DNA from: Planctomycetota bacterium
Lineage (GTDB): Bacteria; Planctomycetota; Brocadiia; JAJRTI01
Assembly: GCA_024278415.1 (NCBI GenBank)
Contig: JAJRTI010000814.1
Span: 1-12,253, forward strand
Length of the DNA: 12,253 nt
Reading direction: 5' to 3'
Positions within the stretch are counted from its first letter, which is position 1; every line of letters begins with the position of its first letter. The notes below the pieces were generated by a model. The model saw nothing but the letters and a program-made list of their open reading frames with translations, was not told the DNA's origin and made no database searches. Shown here piece after piece: positions 1 to 5,163 of this stretch. The position numbers were made by a program, and so were the translations under genes.

Positions 1-438
1 ACCGTGGGGGCAGCCCACCACCGTGCCGAAGTTGTACGTGGGCCAGCACACGCAGTTGTTCTGTCGGTCGCGTTCGTGCGGGTGCTGGTCGGTGGTCGTG
101 ATCATGTGGCCGTAGATGTCGTTGAGCGTGCCGCCCCCCGTGCCCTCCGGGCAGCGTTCGAGCAGGGGCTTGAGGTCGGGCCGCGTTGTGCTGAGGTCCA
201 TCGTCGTGAAGACCAGCGGCCGCATGTAGGAGCGCACGCGGCCCTCCGGCACTTCCTCCGGCGGCCACAGTTGCTGGAGTTCCGCGACCGCGTCGGGCAG
301 CGTGTCGTCTGTGATCCACGCGACTTGGTCCATGGGGTAGCCGATGGCGTCGAGCATGCGCTGCATGCGCGGCACGCAGCCGGGGGAGTCTTGGATGCGG
401 TCGAGGGCGAAGACTTTCATGGGCGTGAGCGGATACAT
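1..438 (-). CDS. SPL-like radical SAM protein, N-terminal part (cut by window edge)
   Basis: The 146 visible residues read without a stop from ATG at 438 to the window edge. GGAG (446-449) lies 7 nt before the start, the same spacing as in the downstream paralogue. The visible part ends VVGCPHG, where C143 aligns with the first cysteine of the CX3CX2C cluster in the protein at 710-2029. A cysteine pair (C129, C131) sits just before it, as in the paralogue. The N-termini also match in pattern: both start MY, then an Arg-rich helix, then a T-D-x-x-LPD stretch near residues 43-49. The rest of the radical SAM core lies outside the window. By homology it should bind a [4Fe-4S] cluster and S-adenosylmethionine in the cytoplasm. 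Substrate unknown. The paralogy is read by eye; the SPL-family label is inferred through the paralogue. Confidence 0.72.
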   Translation of the reverse strand, partial: MYPLTPMKVFALDRIQDSPGCVPRMQRMLDAIGYPMDQVAWITDDTLPDAVAELQQLWPPEEVPEGRVRSYMRPLVFTTMDLSTTRPDLKPLLERCPEGTGGGTLNDIYGHMITTTDQHPHERDRQNNCVCWPTYNFGTVVGCPHG

Positions 439-473
439 GGGTGGGCTCCAGTTGGGACAGGGGAGAATGGTAT

Positions 474-502
474 CCTCCCGGAGGCTGGCGGCCTCCGGGA
501 GG
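474..502. repeat. Perfect 12-bp stem-loop
   Basis: Arms at 474-485 and 491-502 are exact reverse complements (CCTCCCGGAGGC against GCCTCCGGGAGG), with a 5-nt loop. It lies 36 nt upstream of the left gene's start codon, so it could sit in that gene's 5' leader or be a terminator-like structure after the upstream gene. There is no T-run on either side. Confidence 0.6.
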
Positions 503-527
503 GTGATGGCATGCCAAGATGCCTATG

Positions 528-555
528 CTTTCTCGCCGGCTTCGCGGCGAGAAAG
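528..555. repeat. Perfect 10-bp stem-loop
   Basis: CTTTCTCGCC (528-537) is the exact reverse complement of 546-555. G538-C545 can extend the stem by one pair, leaving a 6-nt loop. It lies in the gap between the two SPL-like genes. Its role is unknown; no T-tract follows in either direction. Confidence 0.6.
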
Positions 556-580
556 GGGCGGCTGCGTCGCAGTTGCTAAT

Positions 581-653
581 CTTAGTCTTACTTTTCGTCT
601 TACTCATGAACCGCATGACACGGCGGAGGAGTAGGACAAAGAGTAAGACTAAG
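581..653. repeat. 25-bp imperfect inverted repeat with GTCTTACT-type arms
   Basis: The arms are 581-605 and 629-653. They pair over 25 bp with three mismatches, around a 23-nt spacer. Each arm is itself built of a degenerate internal repeat (GTCTTACT-like units; AGTAAGACT on the opposite strand), so the arms may pair in more than one register. The composition is clearly lower in GC than the surrounding sequence. It could be a mobile miniature element or REP-like repeat, a processing site, or a protein-binding site. No target-site duplication was identified. Confidence 0.65.
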
Positions 654-675
654 AGTAGGAGGGTGACAGGACATC

Positions 676-689
676 GACAACATGTTGTC
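676..689. promoter_or_regulatory. 14-bp perfect palindrome
   Basis: GACAACATGTTGTC is an exact palindrome lying 20 bp beyond the stop codon of the complete SPL-like gene on its 3' side. Its two-fold symmetry without a loop suggests a dimeric DNA-binding protein site rather than an RNA hairpin. No regulator can be assigned. Confidence 0.4.
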
Positions 690-709
690 TATCCTTTAGG
701 CCTGAGCGC

Positions 710-2029
710 CTACAGCGCGTTTCGGGCTGCCACGCCGCGCAGGCCCTCATAGTCTGGCGCCGCGACTTTGAAGGGATGGCAGGAGAGCTTCTTGGCGCCG
801 GGGTTGCTCTGGGGACCGCAGCCGCAAACGTAATTCGTCGCGCTGCAGCCAAGTTGGTCCTTCATCGCGCTCCACATCCTGAAGTTCTCCGTCGACAGCG
901 ATACTGGCACGTCTTGGTCGTACTTGCGGATCTCGGCTAGATGGTGCTCGTAGACGGTTTTGCGCACCCACTGGGGGAACGGCTTGGTGCGAGTGTCCTC
1001 GACTTCGTCTTGGCTTTCTTCCGCGGCTTTGAGGAACTCCTCATCGAGCAGTTCCGTGGGCAGCCTGGCGACCATGTCGGGGTACTTGTGCCACATGAAC
1101 ACACAGAGGCTGATGATATCGGGGTTCGTGCGCTCGAAGATGCGCTTGACGGTGTGCGACGCGTCTTCGCGCCATTGCTTGACTGGGATGATGGGCTTGA
1201 ACTTGTAGCGGATCTGGTAGCCCGCTTCCTGCGCGATGCGTGCGGCCTCGATGCGCTGCTCGGTCGTGCCGGTGTCGGGTTCGATGAGCCGGCTTTGCGT
1301 GGGGCCGGAGACGCTCCACACGATGATCGTGTTGCCGTTGTGCTTCAGGCCGCGCATCCACTCCGTGTTCCAGGTCTTGGTGTGGATGATGAGGTAGCGG
1401 TTCTTGAGCGTGCCGAAGTATTCGATGAGATAGGGCAGCAAGCCCAGCTCTGGTTCGAGCCCGGGCGGGTCTGCGTCGTCGTCGAGCAAGTATGTTGTTT
1501 GCCACGGGTGGCGCTCGATGACCTTGCCGAGATGTTCGCAGTAGTCCTCGATGTTGACCATGGACACGAGCAGGCCGCCGAGGCTGCAGTAGTGGCACTT
1601 GTGCAGGCAGCCTCGCTGGAGATGGATGCGCCAACAGGGCCGGCAGACCTTGTCGTTCTTGTATGGGTCGGTCTCCAAGTTCGCATCGAACCACACGAAC
1701 GCACCCGTGCCGAGAAGGCCATGTTGCAAGCCCCTGACACCGGCGTCTTCGAGCGCCTTCTGGCGAGCCCGCGCGTTCTCGGCTCCATCGAAGCGAAAGG
1801 TGTTGAAGAGCAGGATCGGATCCGAGACTTCGTCCATCGTGCCCATGGCCTTGCGCCCGGCGAGGAGCCCCTGGTTCTGGATCATGTCGGGCAGGTCCGC
1901 GTCGGTGTAGGTCGTGATCTCGCAGGGCTCTTGCAACGCGGCCACCACGCGCTCGACACGCGCGCGATAAGTCGAATGTCCCATGACGGACTCGTGGGCG
2001 TACACGGCTGGCGCATTGACGCGATACAT
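710..2029 (-). CDS. Spore photoproduct lyase-like radical SAM protein
   Basis: This is a complete 439-residue cytoplasmic protein. The radical SAM cluster motif is at residues 141-148 (GCLHKCHYC: C141, C145, C148), the CX3CX2C spacing and GC-x-H-x-CHYC wording typical of spore photoproduct lyase (SPL). Downstream stretches also fit the SPL family: IIHTKTW (214-220), KHNGNT (229-234), and the Glu-Pro-Gly/Thr-rich segment followed by RIEAA (259-263) and GY. By family it should reductively cleave SAM to act on a substrate; in SPL this is a UV thymine dimer, but that substrate is unproven here. Odd features are an extra Cys pair before the motif (C129, C132) and a C-terminal Cys group (C395, C402, C404, C417). 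ATG at 2029 is chosen because GGAG (2037-2040) lies 7 nt upstream; an upstream extension would overlap the AraC gene. The gap to that gene is 100 bp, so co-transcription is plausible. Confidence 0.85.
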   Translation of the reverse strand: MYRVNAPAVYAHESVMGHSTYRARVERVVAALQEPCEITTYTDADLPDMIQNQGLLAGRKAMGTMDEVSDPILLFNTFRFDGAENARARQKALEDAGVRGLQHGLLGTGAFVWFDANLETDPYKNDKVCRPCWRIHLQRGCLHKCHYCSLGGLLVSMVNIEDYCEHLGKVIERHPWQTTYLLDDDADPPGLEPELGLLPYLIEYFGTLKNRYLIIHTKTWNTEWMRGLKHNGNTIIVWSVSGPTQSRLIEPDTGTTEQRIEAARIAQEAGYQIRYKFKPIIPVKQWREDASHTVKRIFERTNPDIISLCVFMWHKYPDMVARLPTELLDEEFLKAAEESQDEVEDTRTKPFPQWVRKTVYEHHLAEIRKYDQDVPVSLSTENFRMWSAMKDQLGCSATNYVCGCGPQSNPGAKKLSCHPFKVAAPDYEGLRGVAARNAL

Positions 2030-2129
2030 GGAGAAGCTCCAACGAAGGGCACCGGATAGGGCATTGTCCCGCGCATCGTACCGTTTCCCCGCTTGGATGT
2101 CTATAGATGAATATGTCTGAGAATTCGGA

Positions 2130-3041
2130 CTATTGTGCTTTCTTGGCGTCCACCCAATTTGCCTTGCGGAACTCGCTGGGGGTCTGGCCGGTGATCTGCC
2201 GGAATTTCCGGCCGAAGTAGCTCTGGTCGGCATAGCCCACTTCGAACGCGACGTCGATCATCTTCATGTGCGTGCGCTTCAGCAGCATCTTCGCTTCCGC
2301 GACGCGGCGCTGCGTGAGGTAGTCCACGAAGGTTATGCCGGTTACCTTGCGGAAAAGCCGGCAGAAGTAAGCAGGCGTGAGACCGACGTGCTTGGCGACG
2401 TCGGCGACGCGCACGGGCTGCTGGAAGCTCCTGTCCGCGTAGTCCATCGCGTCGCGCACGGCCTGGTTGCGGTCGAGCGCGAGCGCGCGCTCCAGTGCGG
2501 CGCGGCCCTCGTATTCGGCAAGGTTCCCCAGAGCGAGGAATAGCAAGCGGCCGATCTGCACGAGTCGGTCCCGGTCGATCCGCGGGAGCGCATCATGTGC
2601 CGCGCACAGTTGCTTGGGGGCGAGGCCGAGTTGTTTGGCCCGACGGGTGAGCCAGCGCCTGCCCCCAGCCGGCGAGCCCTCTACGGCTGCCTGGCCGCAG
2701 AAGACCGTGGCCACGTGCTCGCCGCGGTATACGACCGGCATGACCACTTCTGTGAGTCCGGCGTGGCAGACGTGGAGGAAAGGCTCGCCGAGCCGGGCGG
2801 CCTCCTGCGTGGCGCCGTCCACGTCCGACGCGGTGCACTGGTCTTGGCCGGCTTTGCCGGTGCGCACGAGCGCGCAAAAGTCGCAGCGGTGGCCGGCGAA
2901 CGCGGCGTCGATGCCGTGCCGTCCGGCGCGCGCGGTGAAACTCTGGCGGTCGTAGATGACCGTGCGCAGGCCGGTGAGCCCTTGGATGGTCTCCAGTATT
3001 TCCTGGAAGATATTGGCGCTCGAGGCATTGGGTAGATTCAT
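2130..3041 (-). CDS. PocR-domain AraC-family transcriptional regulator
   Basis: A 303-residue protein. Residues 10-175 match a PocR-type sensory domain: C53-x2-C56, C69, then C92-H-A-G-L followed by a Pro-Val and Gly-rich segment ending in FCGQ (114-117). The C-terminal ~105 residues form an AraC/XylS DNA-binding domain with two helix-turn-helix units, one near 211-232 (VADVAKHVGLTPAYFCRLF) and one near 261-281, followed by the usual GxTPSEFR end (285-292). It binds DNA in the cytoplasm. PocR domains are thought to sense small organic molecules; the ligand here is unknown. It lies 100 bp ahead of the SPL-like gene on the same strand, so that block is the likely target, perhaps with autoregulation. 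AGGAGG-like sequence (3055-3061) is 13 nt from ATG, somewhat far; a GAAGAAG stretch is closer. Confidence 0.9.
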   Translation of the reverse strand: MNLPNASSANIFQEILETIQGLTGLRTVIYDRQSFTARAGRHGIDAAFAGHRCDFCALVRTGKAGQDQCTASDVDGATQEAARLGEPFLHVCHAGLTEVVMPVVYRGEHVATVFCGQAAVEGSPAGGRRWLTRRAKQLGLAPKQLCAAHDALPRIDRDRLVQIGRLLFLALGNLAEYEGRAALERALALDRNQAVRDAMDYADRSFQQPVRVADVAKHVGLTPAYFCRLFRKVTGITFVDYLTQRRVAEAKMLLKRTHMKMIDVAFEVGYADQSYFGRKFRQITGQTPSEFRKANWVDAKKAQ

Positions 3042-3082
3042 GTCTTCTTCGTGTCCTCCTCGGGGACGGCAGGCGGAAGGCC

Positions 3083-3088
3083 ATTATA
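3083..3088 (-). promoter_or_regulatory. Putative -10 box of the PocR/AraC regulator gene
   Basis: On the minus strand this reads TATAAT, exactly consensus, about 42 nt before the start codon at 3041. No good -35 box is found 16-18 nt upstream, which would fit a promoter needing an activator, possibly the regulator itself. Confidence 0.4.
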
Positions 3089-3141
3089 GTGGGGAGAAAC
3101 TGCGAGGGAAGGCTGGCGCTTCATTTTTCGCCATTTTGCTC

Positions 3142-3169
3142 TTGACATCGGTTCGTGCCTCGTTACAAT
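3142..3169 (+). promoter_or_regulatory. Sigma70-type promoter for the small lipoprotein gene
   Basis: TTGACA (3142-3147, exact consensus) and TACAAT (3164-3169) are separated by 16 nt. Transcription would begin near 3176, leaving a leader of about 78 nt before ATG at 3254. It is divergent from the regulator promoter, with roughly 55 bp between the two core elements. Confidence 0.7.
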
Positions 3170-3253
3170 CAAGGAAGTCACCCTACGTGTCACCGTGTCG
3201 GCCTCGCGCTGCTGCGCAGGCCGCGTTCGAATCACCCTCGGAAGGAGGCCGCG

Positions 3254-3460
3254 ATGAAGAAGTTGTTGTTGCTGCTTTGCTTGCTTGGCTTCGTCACCAC
3301 GCTCATGACGACGACGGTGGCGTGCAAGCCGAAGGCCACGGACCAAGAGGTGCAACCGCCAGAGGAAGAGCAGATGCCCGAAGGCCCTCCCCCAGGGGAA
3401 GAGGCTGGCGGTGAGGATAGCGATCAAGGCGATCAGGGCGATCAAGGCGACCAACCTTAG
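3254..3460 (+). CDS. Small acidic predicted lipoprotein
   Basis: A 68-residue product starting MKKLLLLLCLL, with a hydrophobic core to about residue 18 and a possible lipobox TVAC ending at C24. The -3 Thr is not the usual Leu, so lipidation is likely but not certain; plain secretion is the alternative. The mature part (about 45 residues) is strongly acidic and rich in Pro, Gly and Gln, ending in three perfect-to-near-perfect Asp-Gln-Gly repeats. No domain is recognised. ATG at 3254 is chosen because GGAGG (3244-3248) precedes it by 5 nt and the signal sequence begins there. It has its own promoter (3142-3169) and terminator (3488-3522), so it is probably a separate transcription unit. Function unknown; envelope location inferred. 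Confidence 0.72.
   Translation: MKKLLLLLCLLGFVTTLMTTTVACKPKATDQEVQPPEEEQMPEGPPPGEEAGGEDSDQGDQGDQGDQP
3427..3452 (+). repeat. 9-bp in-frame tandem repeat encoding Asp-Gln-Gly
   Basis: About three consecutive units of GATCAAGGC (one with GATCAGGGC) encode the DQG repeats at the C-terminus of the small lipoprotein. Such in-frame micro-repeats can gain or lose units without breaking the frame. Confidence 0.6.
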
Positions 3461-3487
3461 GCGTCCGAATCCCCTTTAGCAGCCAAG

Positions 3488-3522
3488 GAAAACGGGAGAG
3501 GCATTGCGTCTCTCCCGTTTTC
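3488..3522 (+). terminator. Intrinsic terminator after the small lipoprotein gene
   Basis: Arms 3488-3500 and 3510-3522 are exact 13-bp reverse complements with a 9-nt loop. The GC-rich core (CGGGAGAG) is flanked by an A-run on the left arm and a T-run on the right, the classical form, which can work in both directions. It lies 27 nt after the stop codon. Confidence 0.85.
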
Positions 3523-3559
3523 TGTACTGCCTGGCGCAAGTCACGTAAGGGGTATGGCC

Positions 3560-5116
3560 ATGAAGACGCCACATGCAGAGACTGCTGGCCAGACGGCCGA
3601 TGCGCGGCGCGGCACGCGTGTGAGGTTTGGGCTCGCCGCGACGTGTTTCGTCGTGTATGTGTTCTACACGAACTTCGGCCTCTGGAGCGACAACGCGGGG
3701 GTCCGGTATGCGCTGACGCGGGCCATTGTGGATGACGCTTCGTTTCGCATTGATCGCTTTGAGAAGCATCTGGGGCTGGACAAGGCGATCTACGTCGACC
3801 CTGAGACGGGCGAGCGCCGGCTCTATTGCGACAAGCCGCCGGGCTCGTCGCTGCTGATGGCGCCGCAGTACGTGCTTGCGAAGATTTTGGTGCGGGAGTC
3901 TGTGTTCGGCGGCTCCACGGCGCGGCTACGCGTGTGGCTTGTGACGTGTTTGAGTGTGTGCCTGTACGCTGCGCTGTCCGTGCCGTTGCTCTACGACGTG
4001 CTTGGCAGGCTGGGCGTGGAGCGCGGGCGCGTGTGGTATTGCTACGCGTATGCCATCGGCACGTGGGCGTTTCCCTATGCCACCCTCGCGGTCGGTGCGC
4101 AGTTCGCCGCGCCGTTGGTGATCGCGAGCATGTGGTTCGCCTTGCGCGGTGACCGGCGCCGCGACCTCGTGGGGCTTGGCGCGTGCGTGGGGCTCACCTT
4201 CATTACCTATTACCACGCGGTGTTCATCGTGGGGTGGCTCATTCCGCTGAAGCTACTCAAACTTCGGCCGAAGGCGGGAATCGGATGGGCTGTTGTCCCT
4301 GCGCTCGCGTTCCTCGCGCTGCAACTGGGCTACAATGCGGTCTGTTTCGGCGGGCCGCTGAACGTCTCGTATTCGTACTGGCAGGGAGGGGTCAATAAGG
4401 TCGCCCTCTCGTGGCCATCGCTCCAGATTCTGTACATGGCGACCTTCAGTTCGTGGAAAGGCCTCTTCTACTACTCCCCTTGGCTCATGTTCGCTGGGCT
4501 GGGGCTCGCCTACCTGTGGCAGGAGCGGAAGGCGTGGGCCGCGTTCGTGGCCTTGTCAACCGTGTGCTTCCTTGGTTTCATCTTGGCCAACAACCAGCCG
4601 GGGGGGCACAATTGGTGGGACGCGAACGACTTTGGGTCTCGTGGCTTTGTGCCGATCCTGCCGGTGCTGGCTGTGGCCGCGGCCGTGGGCATCGACCGGC
4701 TTCTGGCCCGGGCACAGTCTGCCAGCGCCCGTCGCGTGATGGTTGCCATGGCGGGCTGCGCCATTGGCTTCGGTGTGTTGGCCAACTCGTTGGGCGCAAT
4801 CACGTCGCCCGTACAGTACGGGCTGACCTACGAGAACGGCTCATACTACGTGAAGCGCCGGCCTTGGGAAGCGAAGGTGAAGCTGGAGAGCGTGAAGAAT
4901 CCCTTGCTCGACGTCACGATGGCGGGCTTGTTCGCGTTTGGCTCCAACAACCTGGTGACTCAGCTTTGGCCTGCCGCGGATGTGCGCGTGAACCCGACGC
5001 CGGCGCAGCTCGCGCTCAATTTCTCTACGAACTTGATTCCTGTCATCATGCTGCTGTTGGTGTGGCGACGCGAGCTTGGCCGACGCGGCCAGAACAACGA
5101 AGCGGGAAGCGAATAG
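3560..5116 (+). CDS. Polytopic membrane protein, GT-C/ArnT-like glycosyltransferase candidate
   Basis: A 518-residue integral membrane protein with a first hydrophobic segment at 23-42 and roughly ten or more further membrane segments. After the first segment comes WSDNAGVRY (42-50), placing an acidic residue in the first loop as in GT-C enzymes. DKPPG (91-95) resembles the E/D-K-P-P-G motif of ArnT/PMT-type transferases. Later, SSWKGLFYYSPW (297-308) and NWWDANDFGSRGF (351-363) are typical of uncharacterised GT39-like proteins. Such enzymes move sugars from lipid-phosphate carriers to external acceptors; the substrate here is unknown and the assignment rests on motifs. ATG at 3560 is preferred over ATG at 3554 because TAAGGGG (3546-3552) gives 7-nt spacing to 3560 but only 1 nt to 3554. 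It follows a strong terminator with no evident promoter of its own, so read-through or a weak start is implied. Confidence 0.8.
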   Translation: MKTPHAETAGQTADARRGTRVRFGLAATCFVVYVFYTNFGLWSDNAGVRYALTRAIVDDASFRIDRFEKHLGLDKAIYVDPETGERRLYCDKPPGSSLLMAPQYVLAKILVRESVFGGSTARLRVWLVTCLSVCLYAALSVPLLYDVLGRLGVERGRVWYCYAYAIGTWAFPYATLAVGAQFAAPLVIASMWFALRGDRRRDLVGLGACVGLTFITYYHAVFIVGWLIPLKLLKLRPKAGIGWAVVPALAFLALQLGYNAVCFGGPLNVSYSYWQGGVNKVALSWPSLQILYMATFSSWKGLFYYSPWLMFAGLGLAYLWQERKAWAAFVALSTVCFLGFILANNQPGGHNWWDANDFGSRGFVPILPVLAVAAAVGIDRLLARAQSASARRVMVAMAGCAIGFGVLANSLGAITSPVQYGLTYENGSYYVKRRPWEAKVKLESVKNPLLDVTMAGLFAFGSNNLVTQLWPAADVRVNPTPAQLALNFSTNLIPVIMLLLVWRRELGRRGQNNEAGSE

Positions 5117-5132
5117 GGAGTCCGCTTCCCGC
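5102..5132 (+). terminator. Hairpin overlapping the stop codon, between convergent genes
   Basis: GCGGGAAGCG (5102-5111) and 5123-5132 are exact 10-bp reverse complements with an 11-nt loop that contains the TAG stop of the membrane protein. There is no T-tract, so it may be a factor-aided or weak terminator separating the converging transcription units. Confidence 0.4.
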
Positions 5133-5163
5133 CAGGGGGCTACCGCAGTTCAGTTGGGCGAGT

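Larger units (their letters stand above)
439..709. other. Intergenic region rich in inverted repeats
   Basis: No gene of its own is supported in these 271 bases between the two SPL-like genes. The stretch holds a 12-bp stem (474-502), a 10-bp stem (528-555), a 25-bp imperfect inverted repeat (581-653) and a 14-bp palindrome (676-689), each listed separately. None has a following T-tract in either direction, so classical intrinsic termination is not clear. The left gene's ribosome binding site lies at 446-449. Short open frames here on the plus strand have no ribosome binding site or recognisable product. Confidence 0.6.

Noticed and set aside
4..579. Plus-strand open frame of 191 codons at the left edge.
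   Set aside because: Opposite strand has a start with ribosome site, a paralogue match and a radical SAM cysteine; this frame is His/Arg-rich and motif-free.
941..2059. Plus-strand open frame of 372 codons opposite the SPL-like gene.
   Set aside because: Antisense shadow in high-GC DNA: composition without recognisable motifs, no ribosome binding site, and fully covered by a well-supported gene on the other strand.
2030..2233. In-frame N-terminal extension of the SPL-like protein by 68 codons.
   Set aside because: It would overlap the end of the AraC gene and has no family-like sequence; the ATG at 2029 with GGAG 7 nt upstream and a paralogous start (MY) fits better.
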